This document shows, piece after piece, positions 13,101 through 22,400 of a stretch of DNA of 64,000 nt. How positions within the stretch are numbered: position 1 is the first letter of the stretch; each line of letters opens with the position of its first letter. This DNA comes from Plutella xylostella (taxonomy: Eukaryota; Arthropoda; Insecta; Lepidoptera; Plutellidae). The notes under the pieces are model-generated. The model did not search any database and was not told the origin of the DNA. It was given only the letters and a program-made list of their open reading frames with translations. The stretch spans positions 1,691,501 to 1,755,500 of the forward strand of contig NC_064011.1 in NCBI RefSeq assembly GCF_932276165.1, in the 5' to 3' direction. The position numbers were made by a program, and so were the translations under genes.

Positions 13101-15954
13101 CATTGGCGGTTCTTCCCAGTCGTTTCCGGAAGGTTGGACTGGCCAGTCAGTGTTCTGAGGAATGTCTTGAGGCATATTCGTAGCCACAGCCTGGTTACCC
13201 GCAGCATAAGCGCTATAGTTTTGGTCCTGTGAACAAACCTTTAGGGTGAAAATTAACACGACGTGTGTGGTGGTTTTTGAGTAAATGCATAACTTTACAT
13301 AGATATTAAAGATCTAATAAAGTTTGTATTTACCCGGAAACTTTTGTACATAGGTAGTGTAGTGTAGGCGGTATAATAAAAGAGTAGGTAGTGTTGTTAT
13401 GCCTCATCAGAATATAAACATTTTCTAGGCTTATAGGGTGCACTACGATATAACCCTTATTATGGCAATGGGAATATGGATCCCGCCTTGTATTGGTGTT
13501 AAACCCTTTGAGTTAATAGTGAAAACAAAGGGTCTAGGCAGCATTCCTTATTAGCGGTTAAGAAAGTCGCGATCACATCAGAAGTACTCAAAATAAAAAG
13601 TCGCAGTTAGCAGACCTTCGTGATATTATTACATTTCACAGTTTTTTAGAATTGCCAAATTGGCCACTGCCTTAGTTTGCAGTGTTTATGCAATTCAAGT
13701 TATAAAATCCAGAACAGTGTGACTGTTACATAGGTTTACATCAAAAGTGATGTAAATCCATAATGTCCAGAAATTATGATATCCAGAACTGATATCATGA
13801 ATGCCTGTAGACAGAGATCTGTGGCATAATAATTCCGGTTACTGTGGACACTGACGTAGGACACCAATTTAAAGTCGCTCAGCGTGCTATGGAGAAAGCT
13901 ATGCTTGGGGTTTCTCTGATGGATCGTATCAGCAATGAGGTTATCCGTCAGAGGACTATGATTACCGACATATCTGTCAAAATATGACCGAGTGTTGTGG
14001 CGTTCCTTGGGAGAGGCCTATGTCCAGCAGTGGATGAATATAGGCTGATGATGATTTATCCCAAACATTTGCTCCCACAAAACACAGTTATGATTTGTGT
14101 AATTCCTGAGGTCAGTAAATTTTAACATGTCATGGAGCTTGGCCCAAATAAGCAGGGGACATGTCAGAAAAGAAGTAAACGTAATATCAACAACATCAGT
14201 TGACTGCTATGGGCTATGACTGCTATGAGTGCTAAGTGTGTACCAATATTCAGCAATCAGGTCTCTCAAAGATGTCAATGCCTCAAGGTCACATCTGCAA
14301 ATAGCACATAATTTTGTGATACAGGATCACAAAAAATAATAAGCCTGTTAGCAATTTCAGCAAATCTATACTCTGGATATTATGTAATGCTCTATGATAT
14401 TTTCTGCAGGGGACTAAGGGCGCCTTCAAATTAGTCGCTAAGTGTCGCGCGACTGCAGCGCGACACTTAGCGACTAATTTGAAGGCGCCCTAAGTGCTTG
14501 CTAGATCATTTAAATGATACTTTTGCATTAACCTTTAAGGTCTGAACTGCCTTTTCAAGCTTGGACCATTTCCCTCCACACTGGTTCATTCGGTTAATGG
14601 GTTTCCACAGTTTCCACAACTAGATTATACCACATTATAATGCTAGTTTATCCCTCACCTTCACAAAGTCCTGTCACTATATATAACTCAAAAAATGCTT
14701 AACCAAATCAGCTGAAACTTGGTAGAGAGGTAGCTAAGAACCAGGATAGGATACTTTTATCCCAGAATTCCCACAGGCAACAGCTAGTACATAATACAAA
14801 AAACAAAACTTACCGGAACCTGCGGCATGTAATACCCCATCATCTGATAGTTGGCCATCATCTGCTGTTGTTGCATAGCGTACATGGCCGCCGTGCCTTG
14901 AAGCTGGCTCATTTGATCAGCCGCTGGATACATTGCTGCCGCAGCCATTGGCATATTAGTGGCAGACGTGGCAGCATAGTTGTTCTGAAAATTTGAGCCT
15001 CCCGATTTCTGATCACTGTTATAATGCGTTTGATTATAGTTATTATCATTGGGGAATCTCTTTTGATTGCTTTGATTGTTGTTAGGATATCTCTGTTGGC
15101 TTTCGCTGGAGAATCTCGTCTGGATGTCTTCGGCGTACGGTGTCTGTTGTTGTTGTTGTTGTATGTTGTTAGCCGGCATTCGTACTTGGGGCGGTTGCAG
15201 GAAATTTCCCGTGTTCATCATTGAACTAGTGCGGAAAGGTTGTTCGGAGTCCTGCAACAAATGATTTGAGTTTAAGTGATGATTTTTCAGTCTTTCACGA
15301 ATAAGACACATTCCATAGAGAGCTGGCTCTTAGATAGACTAATAAAAGCTGTGAAGTTATATTTTTTTTGTAAAATATGCTTGCAGCACAAGCATGTGTT
15401 AGGGTTCACATACCAGCACTAGGCCAGCATGGTGGACTAGGCCTAAAAAACCTTCCTTCATTGGAAGGAGACCCAAGCCCCAGCAGTGGGGATGTGATGG
15501 GTTGTGATGATGATGATGATGATGAAATTTGTATTAAAGCTCTGGCTCTGGACTGAACCAGCACAATTTTAAGTCAATGTTTTATAAAAAAGGGAGTAGT
15601 TTAAAGTTGCTTGTATCGTACCGGTTTCTTCCTAGCGTCTTCCACATACAGCTGCAAGTTGCCCAAATACAGGCCGTTAATTTTCCTCACTAGAATAGCC
15701 GCATCACCATCATCGGCCACTCCAACTGTGACTTTCTTTGAGTCGCCATCTTTTGTTAACTTGTCGAGAATGAGGTCGGTGAGGCCGCATTTGTCCTTCA
15801 GCAGATCCTTGATGTCACCATACCGCATCTGGAAGAAGCATTTTTAAGCGATTAGTGGCTGGTTGGATCAAAGGAAAAGCAGATGAGGAGAAGGTAATAT
15901 AGCTGAGATGTAGTTACTTACGTTAAGCGGTAAATTATGTATTGTAAGCAGCAT
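1278..15954 (-). CDS. Gene A: RRM-like / DUF4780 protein (7-exon model, 1095 aa)
   Basis: The exons on the minus strand are 15954-15922, 15828-15622, 15251-14814, 13226-11942, 3713-3642, 2613-2593 and 2509-1278. All junctions are GT-AG and phase-consistent, totalling 3288 nt. Residues 1-80 form an RRM-like fold (an LTIHNL strand, then KKVTVGVAD). Residues 81-226 are Q/N-rich, and 227-654 are R/D/G-rich with nine copies of a nine-residue repeat followed by a helical end. There is a basic GKRKKK patch near 815. A DUF4780-type domain (about 858-1035) carries the family's YDIGSWKIWSREKHG signature. The composition suggests a nuclear RNA- or chromatin-associated protein, but function is unknown. 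It is paralogous to gene B and divergent from it across 508 bp. The link across the 8.2-kb fifth intron is the weakest part, and the 3' end may continue to the exon at 865-971. Confidence 0.7.
2593..2613 (-). CDS. Gene A exon 6: 21-nt microexon
   Basis: CCTTTTTTCAG and GTAAGT flank 21 nt. In phase 1 it adds an S-MKSVFK-S bridge between exon 5 and the DUF4780 exon. The splice sites are strong. The exon is in-frame, so skipping it would also keep the frame. Confidence 0.55.
2614..3641 (-). other. Gene A intron 6 (AT-rich, no gene)
   Basis: I see no coding signal here. The only recognisable content is the interspersed repeat at about 3483-3610. Confidence 0.5.
3483..3610. repeat. Interspersed repeat, family copy 1
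   Basis: It contains GGCGATACGGC, GTGGCTCGCTTGCTAGTCACC and a CTCGGGGATTACA segment. The reverse complement of the same order of motifs recurs at 38690-38830 and again at 38895-38990, with a fragment at 47498-47530. Confidence 0.55.
3642..3713 (-). CDS. Gene A exon 5
   Basis: This is a 72-nt exon between TTTTGCAG and GTAAGT, phase 1 in and phase 1 out. It encodes a basic, proline-rich linker (SRPEPNSIIKQKPVKGGKAK). The phase matches both exon 4 and the microexon, but it is short, so assignment to gene A rests on phase and splice quality. Confidence 0.55.
4842..6181 (-). mobile_element. IS630/Tc1-type DNA transposon with ~58-bp inverted repeats
   Basis: TGGCAAGTT begins the left end, and its complement closes the right end. 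The two arms match at most positions over about 58 bp, including TTGGCGACCCTCCTTGCGGG. Inside, the minus-strand frame 5681-5415 (88 codons) encodes a DDE-superfamily C-terminal segment with the motif LPPYHPELNPIELVWGFVKG, which carries the catalytic-acid region of IS630/Tc1-like transposases. The N-terminal part is absent, so the copy is non-autonomous. It sits inside the hAT element. Confidence 0.75.
6343..6890 (-). mobile_element. Deleted Tc1/mariner-like element retaining transposase C-terminus
   Basis: Short inverted ends AGGTGGACCAAAAG (6343) and CTTTTGGCCCACCT (to 6890) bracket a minus-strand reading frame. That frame contains FFWDFLKSRVYVNKP and LEALKDNIRHECENLPPEV, typical of the C-terminal tail of Tc-family transposases in insects. 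Only this tail remains, and it ends near 6441. Confidence 0.75.
6936..7155 (+). repeat. Interspersed repeat beginning CTAGCTGTTCCCGCG
   Basis: The 220-bp unit includes CTTCGCTTCGCCTTAAAAAG, GGAATTCCGGGATAAAAAG, a (CAGA)n tract at 7087-7122 and the end TATAATATTAGTTAGGA. Other copies lie at 55006-55206 and 57958-58174, and inverted pieces at 9681-10012 and 11213-11247. It resembles the 3' end of a non-LTR family; its class is not certain. Confidence 0.7.
7350..9680. other. Gene A intron 5, mostly unassigned AT-rich DNA
   Basis: I find no exon, RNA gene or complete transposon here. At 8040-8285 there is a fragment with CCAAACGGCTGAACTGATTTTC and AACCCGAGTGTTCTTAGCC. It reads like a widespread lepidopteran repeat and shares its phrasing with 32600-32720. 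Confidence 0.4.
9681..10012 (-). repeat. Inverted, interrupted copy of the CTAGCTGTTCCCGCG repeat
   Basis: The family's end motif, in reverse complement, starts at 9681. After about 160 bp of foreign sequence the family resumes at 9881 with (CTGT)n, TTACTCTTTCACGCCAAAAC and the CTATGTTCTTTC complement. The family's 5' tip, reverse-complemented, reappears at 11213-11247, so a longer full copy may span 9681-11247. Confidence 0.6.
10080..10151 (+). repeat. tRNA-derived SINE head
   Basis: It has RNA polymerase III box A (TGGCGTAGTGG) and box B (GGGTTCGATTCCC) at tRNA-like spacing, followed by CCGGGGTAGATC and a T-run. The 5' and 3' acceptor arms do not pair as in a true tRNA, so I call it a SINE head rather than a tRNA gene. 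Confidence 0.65.
10152..11941. other. Rest of gene A intron 5, no gene seen
   Basis: The short overlapping open frames around 10540-10930 lack recognisable motifs. The only repeat evidence is the terminal fragment at 11213-11247. Confidence 0.4.
11942..13226 (-). CDS. Gene A exon 4: R/D/G-rich region and helical segment
   Basis: This 1285-nt exon begins after TTCACAG with DQNYSAYAAG and ends at CTAGCAG|GTAAGG in phase 1. It encodes arginine/aspartate-rich low-complexity sequence, a nine-unit repeat (12421-12663) and a conserved-looking helical end (LTPEQLAIKQQNRLNTYRGM through FKKDLESSLAG). Reading through the donor gives a false stop a few codons on. Gene B's exon 11 ends the same way, with a helical segment and a phase-1 donor. 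Confidence 0.85.
12421..12663 (-). repeat. Coding 27-bp minisatellite (RSGPRFDET repeat)
   Basis: Nine tandem units of 27 bp encode RSGPRFDE followed by T, A or S. Units differ by a few bases, mostly at third positions or at the final residue. The reading frame is kept throughout. Confidence 0.9.
13795..14056 (+). mobile_element. Non-LTR retrotransposon ORF2 3' fragment
   Basis: The plus-strand frame reads VAQRAMEKAMLGVSLMDRIS and NEVIRQRTMITDIS, then, after a gap and frame breaks, WRSLGEAYVQQW and a TGATGATGAT tail. This is the degenerate C-terminus of the 'endonuclease-reverse transcriptase' elements abundant in Lepidoptera. Confidence 0.75.
14418..14490. mobile_element. 73-bp fold-back MITE, 3-bp TAA duplication
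   Basis: Two perfect 33-bp arms (14418-14450 and 14458-14490) are separated by 7 nt, starting GGGCGCCTTCAAATTAG. TAA flanks both ends (14415-14417 and 14491-14493). A 3-bp TWA duplication and GGG ends are typical of PIF/Harbinger-type MITEs; the class is an inference. Confidence 0.75.
14814..15251 (-). CDS. Gene A exon 3: Q/N/M-rich linker
   Basis: This exon of 438 nt is phase 0 on both sides, between GTTGCAG and GTAAGT. It is rich in glutamine, asparagine and methionine (for example QQQQQQ, NYQMMGYYMPQVP) and is a likely disordered or prion-like segment. Confidence 0.85.
15421..15524 (+). repeat. Retroposon 3'-tail repeat, second copy
   Basis: This is the same family as 756-836, here starting AGGCCAGCATGGTGGACTAGG and ending in six TGA units. 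It lies in gene A intron 2. Confidence 0.6.
15622..15828 (-). CDS. Gene A exon 2: body of RRM-like domain
   Basis: This exon has 69 codons, phase 0 to 0, starting MRYGDIKDLLKDKCGLTDL and ending DARKKP. It aligns with gene B exon 2 over its whole length (shared DLILD, then KKV.VGVA). The donor is GTACGA. Confidence 0.9.
15922..15954 (-). CDS. Gene A exon 1: start codon
   Basis: It encodes MLLTIHNLPLN followed by GTAAGT. It is exactly 33 nt, the same length and splice position as gene B exon 1 (MMLTIHGLPAH), which fixes this start. Confidence 0.85.
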
Positions 15955-16462
15955 CGTGGTTTTTTGTTTGTTTTCGCGTCGTAGAAATCACGTTACGTTA
16001 ACCTATTTTAATAATAAATCAGTAAAATTACTAAAATTCTAATGATTTTTCGCCGCACAAAAAAACAGAGCAGTAACACCACGGACGGACAATATACTAA
16101 TATAGATAGAGCAGCAACCACAGAACACATTTAGCAGCAACGCACCACAGACTAAAAAAACATGCCATAGCTGAAGTACAAACAAGCACCCTCAGAATAA
16201 AAACGTTGGTCGGATGGATTGGTACTGAAAACCAACCAATCTGGTAGTGTATGGCTGTTTTTCTGTCTATGAGACAATACTGGCAAAATTTATTATGTTT
16301 TTTTAGTTTATGGTTTATTAAAAAAACAATACAATTTTCTCTATGGCTTAGCCGATGCCTGCCGAAAATTCTGAAAATTATTGTTTTCTTACATTTAGAT
16401 AATTTGTGTGCAATTCCTGGTTGGCAGATTAATTTAGTTTAGTAACACAAAACACTGAAAAG
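15955..16462. promoter_or_regulatory. Divergent (bidirectional) promoter region of genes A and B
   Basis: The two start codons face away from each other across 508 bp. The stretch must hold both 5' UTRs and both transcription starts. I see no transposon in it and no clear TATA box at an obvious spacing. Sequence near the gene A side is locally GC-richer (CGCGTCGTAG) than the rest. Confidence 0.6.
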
Positions 16463-16495
16463 ATGATGCTCACAATCCATGGACTACCAGCGCAT
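16463..16495 (+). CDS. Gene B exon 1: start codon
   Basis: MMLTIHGLPAH is followed by GTAAGT. Two adjacent ATGs are possible; the first gives 33 nt, equal to gene A exon 1. Confidence 0.85.
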
Positions 16496-19400
16496 GTAAG
16501 TGAAAATCCACCACTGAATTTCACTGCTACATAGCCTCAAAAATCCACTCCAAACTTCGAACCAAACAACTCTCATATTCCAAAACCATTCTATCTTGCT
16601 TTACAGGTAAAATACAAAGACTTGAAGCAGCTAATACGCGATCAGTGCAACATCGACGATTTGATTCTGGATAACCTGATAAACGACGATGACCCTAACA
16701 TGAAGAAAGTCAGGGTCGGAGTGGCTAATGATGATGAGGGGAATGCGCTGATGAGGTCCTTGGACCGCTTCCGGCTGGAGGGGCACGTGCTTCGCGTCGT
16801 GCCGGTTGGGAAACCACCCGTGAGTGTTATATGCCACATACATTGATTTAGGAGTTGTATGGTTTCAATTTGACTACCCCTATTCTACCTGATGCAGAAA
16901 GAGAATGAATATGAAAGAATCTTTATTTCAGTATTGCCCCTAAAATGGCTACACTATTGCTACATTATTGTAACTTTTAAATCTGAATGACCTACTGGGT
17001 TTCCTTTAACATATCAAAAGTAACAGTATTTAAATGGGTTAATTAATTAATTATTATCTCTATCCTCCACGGGACAGGCATTGCCTAGTGTGGGGGTCAG
17101 TACATTCACCATCTCTTGTATATTTTTAAAGGAAATAAACATTTTTACTTTTACTTTACTTTTTTATTCTATGGCTAAACCCAATTACACAAACAATATG
17201 AAAGTTTGCTAACAAAACTTCTAGCAATACAGAACAAATCCTCAGTTCTGCAATTTTATCTTGTATGTTACATGTTTTTATCTTCACAGCAACAAAAACC
17301 ACAGCCGCAACAGCAGAACTTCAACCAGTACGGCAACCCCACACCGGCCTACAACAATGCACCGTCACAAAACTATGGAGGCCACAGCGCCGCCCCCGCA
17401 CCAACTTACGGAGGGCCCCGTGAGCCACCCATGCAGAGCTATGGAGCCCAGCCTGCCCCAGCCCCATGGAGCCAGGAGCCGCAGTGGACCCCTAACCCGG
17501 TGCCGGCTCAAGGAAACTATGGGTACCAGGGGCAGAGTATGGGATATGGACAGCAACAGCAGCAGGTATGTCTGTTTCTTAAGGTGCTGGGCATTGTATA
17601 TTATATAAGTGAATTAGTATGAATGGAGGAGTGCACACAAGGAGCCCAATATAACCCAAGCAACATAATTCTCTACTGTATCATGGGACTACCTATTTGG
17701 CCTTGCCGGCTTGCAGTTTTGTAAAGCGTCAGCTAATAAATATTGAAATGCACATATGAATGTAGGCTACTCTTTCTAGCAATCATTTATGCTATCAACA
17801 AAGTGACCATAAGTAGTTGTTTGACACATAGTTTTTGGTGTTTTAGGCACTCCCTCCCATCGTTGGGTTGCCTTCTTAGTTCTTATTCAACTGGCCCTAA
17901 ACTGTCCCAAATGTGCTTTCGTTTCAACCTTCTTATTGGAATAGAACTGGTTTGGGTGATCAGCAATCCTATCTCTGTAGGTTTTCCACTTCTCCTTTGA
18001 GTGTAGGCATTTGTAAGTACTCGTGGACCTCATAAATTTTAGTGAACCATGGTTCACAGGCTATGGTTTTTAAAACACTAGTCAATAAGCTCAAGTATCT
18101 TACTGCCATTACTACAATAACACCATTCCGCCCACAGCAACAGCCCGCGCCGCAGCCGCACCCTCGCGAGGCGTACGCGGGCGCTCCGGTCCAGCCGACG
18201 CCGGCCTATGGACAGTACCCGGCTAATGTGAATCCACAACAGGTCAGTAGTGTATCAAACTCTGTTTACTTGCACCATAACCTTTTATTTTATGTGGTCA
18301 TAGGCGTGTCGTTATTCTGTTTCTGTTTATTTATATGAATAAAAAAATACAAAATAAAAAACAGTACAGAAATAGGATAGTTGTAGAGATAGATAGTTGT
18401 TTTTTCCTCTTCCAAATTTATATTTAATTTGATGTGTAAGAAGCTGACACTCTGGCACATACACACATAGCCAACATTTCATTTCTATGGGAAACTATTT
18501 GAAGCAAAGGGGCCGTCCATTAATCACGTGATGCTCAAAGGAAGGGGGGGAGGGGATACGGAAAACCTCACGAAACATCACGAGGGGGGAGGGGGGGGGG
18601 TCTCGTGAGACATCATGTCACATGAATTATTCATGTGTATTATTTTTTTCTCAAAAAGCGCTAGGTATTTCTGAACCGAAATATTGAACGGCGCAAAAAT
18701 TTGAACGAATAGTAGTATGACCTTGATTGACTCGCCCGCCGTTGCTAAGCAACGACTCCCCGCGGTAAATTTAATTTTAGATAATTGATTTTAATTTTTG
18801 AAAAAAAATTATCCTAGTCAAAAATAGCCTTTACATAGACTTCCAAAAAAAATACACGTGATCCAGGTGGAGGGAGGGGGGAGTGGTCCCAAACCTCACC
18901 AAATATAACCAGGGTCCCCCCTGGGGAGGGGTCAATAAATGAGAAAAACGACCTCACGTGATTAATGGACGGCCCCAAAGACGGGAAAGACTAATATATG
19001 AAATATTTTTCCAACAGAACAACCCCAATACCCACGGCGCGCCCGGCCGCTCTCACGTGTTGCGTAACATAGAGATCATGGACACCCCCATAGAGCAGAG
19101 CAGGCCCTATGTATCGCCTGCTGAGAAACCGGTTAGTTACTGCTATATACAAGGTGTTCCAGGGAGAGATGTTAACACTTCATCATCATCATCATCAGCC
19201 AATAATCATCCGCTGTCGGACATGGCCTCTCCCAAGGAGCGCCACAACACTCGGTCCACGGCCTTCCTCATCCTACCACTACCGGCAACCCTGCCCACCA
19301 CCATTTTCCAAAAAAATACCATCACCAAAAGAAGCCATTTTGTTAACCTTCTAGAATCTAGATGAATATCGTCTAATCAACAATCTTTTCCTTTGACTCT

Positions 19401-22400
19401 TCGGATACTTACCTACTTATTGCTGACTGATATTTTAGACTTTTCATATAAACACACGGATTAACAACATAAAATTTATTTTCCACCCACAGATAACAAT
19501 AGCGAAAGACACGTTCCAAGGCCCCTCGTCGTACCGCGGCCCGGAGCCCCCGCAGTACGCGCGCGACCCGCCCAAGCCGCAGCCCTGGGCTAATGCACAG
19601 GTTAGTAATGGGACTATTGGGAGATTTTCAACCATAGACAAACAATCGGCATTATTAGCCGGCATCTAAAAAAAAATGTGGTGCTGTTGGTGTTGAGTAT
19701 GAAGTCATCTATAATCTATGGTTGTTTGTCTATGGTTGAAAATCTCCCATTATATACAGGGTGATGCAGAACTAGTGTAGTAAGCCGGAACGGCACCAGT
19801 AGTAGTTGTCATTTTCGGAACAAAAGTTGTTCAAAATTACTTATCTTTCGGCTTACTACACCCTTTTTTAATACTTACTATCACTTTTACCGCAGCCCTG
19901 GGCCAGCGCACAGGTTGGTTATATACAGGGTGTTGTAACAGTGGTGTTGTAAGCCGAGAGCCTTTGTGCAATGGTGGTAGAGAAATATTATGACTATTGA
20001 CAAACAATTGTAAAATTTTACATCAAATTTTACGTCATTTACAACACTCCTGGGTCATACCATTTAGGCTTACTACACCTTACTTTTTGTTGCCTTTTAA
20101 GTATACACACAAAAGGAACAAAAAAAAAAGAAAATACAATCATTTGTTACACTCACATCACACATGGCTCACATTAGACCTATCTGTAGGCCAAGTCTGT
20201 AACCACTGTGCAATTCGGTCCCGTATTATATAAAGCTGTCCCATGTAAGCATCTCATCCAATAGATATATTTTATTTGTACACAATGAACTGACTTACTG
20301 ACTTTGAAATCTTCTTTCACAGCCCCCATACCAAAAACCAGCAGACAACTACTCAAAACCAGCCCCTTACGAAAACAAACCATACCAAGAAGACAAACCT
20401 TCAGAAGTTAAAGGAGGCATTTTGCGAGTCCCAGAAGGTTTCAGACCAAATGAGAAACCTTTCTTCTCGGCCAAAGACCGTTTGATGGACATTATGGGAC
20501 GTGGGCCAGAAAAACGGGATTTCAGAGATGCCAGGGATGAATTTAACAAGATGGATGACAGAAGACCTATGGAAAACAAAAGAGATTTTGAACCGGAGCC
20601 AAAAAGGCAAGAATTTAAATTGGGAATAAGGAATGATTTGTTTAACCCAGATTTAGGGGTTAAGAAGGATGAGTTTGTAAGGAAGGAGACATTTGGGGGT
20701 GACGGGAGAGGGGATGGTTTTGGACGAAGGGATGAGATGCAAAGGGATATGGGGAGGGATAATGATGGGGGAAGACGGATGTCGCCTGGTAAGTTTTTTG
20801 CCAATTTTTGTAGTTCCTTTTTATGATTTTTTTTTCTTTATAAATAAAATCCACAGTTATTAATATACTTGCTCTGAAAACTATAAATGCTAAGAAACTT
20901 CATAAAGTAAAAAATACAAAAAAAAAACTCAATATACCATTTCACTCCAAAGCACATTGACGACAAATTCACCAAGACATAATACGCATTTCCCCCACAT
21001 AGGAAGAAGGATTTCCCCGCCCCGTCGGATGTCCCCTAGACGGGTCTCCCCCAGACAGCCGTCCCCTGGCAGACGGATGTCTCCTTCTAGAAGGCCTATG
21101 TCTCCTGGTCGACGGATCTCCCCTGGTAGAAGGATCTCCCCTGGAAGGAAGATGTCTCCTGGTAGAAGATTGTCTCCGGGCAGGAAAGTCTCTCCAAGAC
21201 GGTCCCCGCAGAGGTTTGATAGTTTTGCTATATTTGTACGTTTTGATGTGTATATTCTTCTTAGCGTAAAAGCTGAACTGGCATTTTTCAGTATGGACTT
21301 CCACCATTAGGTTATGATTAGCCAGTCAGTTTAGCGTCAGTCAGTCAGTGACTGAGTGCCCAGGGTGAAATAATCAGGACTGAAATATGTAATTCAAAAT
21401 AAGAGCTCAGTGGCAGGATGGGATGTTAATTATCGAGACGTTCCTTTCGCAGTGACACTCCATCTAATTTGTATTAATATCATTGGAGTCAGGTAGTCAT
21501 TCTGAACAACGTTTGTTCTACGATTTTTGCACAACATCCTATATATTTTGTTTGTAATTCAGTCTAAAGTCTAACACGACTGTTTCTTACTAAAGGTACT
21601 CGCCATCCCGTCTGTATGAAAAGCCGGAATTCGAACCCAGACCAGCCGTGAAACAAGTACGGCCAGCATATGAACCGGGGCCGGTAAGTCATTTAAACAT
21701 ATTAAAAAAATAATACAACTCATTCTTACACTTACGGTCTTTTCAGGGAGTAAAAAAATTGTGTGAGTGTGATTTTTGCTAGATGGAGCAATATTTTCAC
21801 ACTAGGAAAAGTGTTATGTTAAATTAAATTAAGTTTAGGTTGTGAAATTTGGTACATAATGGATTGAAAATAATTGTGAAATGTTTAAGAAGTCATTAAA
21901 GTACAATACATGTACAATATTTATAAAAGGGAAAAGTACCTACACTACAGAACAAATGTATTAATTAAAAGATATAAAAAGATGGGAAAACAAGCAAGTC
22001 GAGCGTACCTACGGAACCGGACCTAATTTCTCGAGCTTATTCTAAGACTTTTCGATTGGATTTTCCACATAGAAGTTACTAATGGACTACAAACTCTGGA
22101 AATACATTTAGCGGAATCAAATACGGATCAAAGTATTTACTGGCAATACTAGAATGTGGATGCATCATCACATCATTTTCACCCTGCAGAGCGTCGAAAT
22201 TTCACCGTTAATCCGTAGTTGCAGGACCTCTACGCACAACTGTTTGAAATAAATAAGGAATTTCATGGATATTACGGAAACCTAACCCTTTGAATGTCAC
22301 CTGAATAATATGTTATTAACGGTATTCTCTCCAGTCGCGTTGGTCATCCGTTGATGGAAGAAAGAGTGCTCGTATTTACTACGCACACACTTGGGCACTA

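Larger units (their letters stand above)
13227..14813 (-). other. Gene A intron 3
   Basis: It contains a retrotransposon 3' fragment (13795-14056) and a fold-back MITE (14418-14490). I see no other coding signal. Confidence 0.5.
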
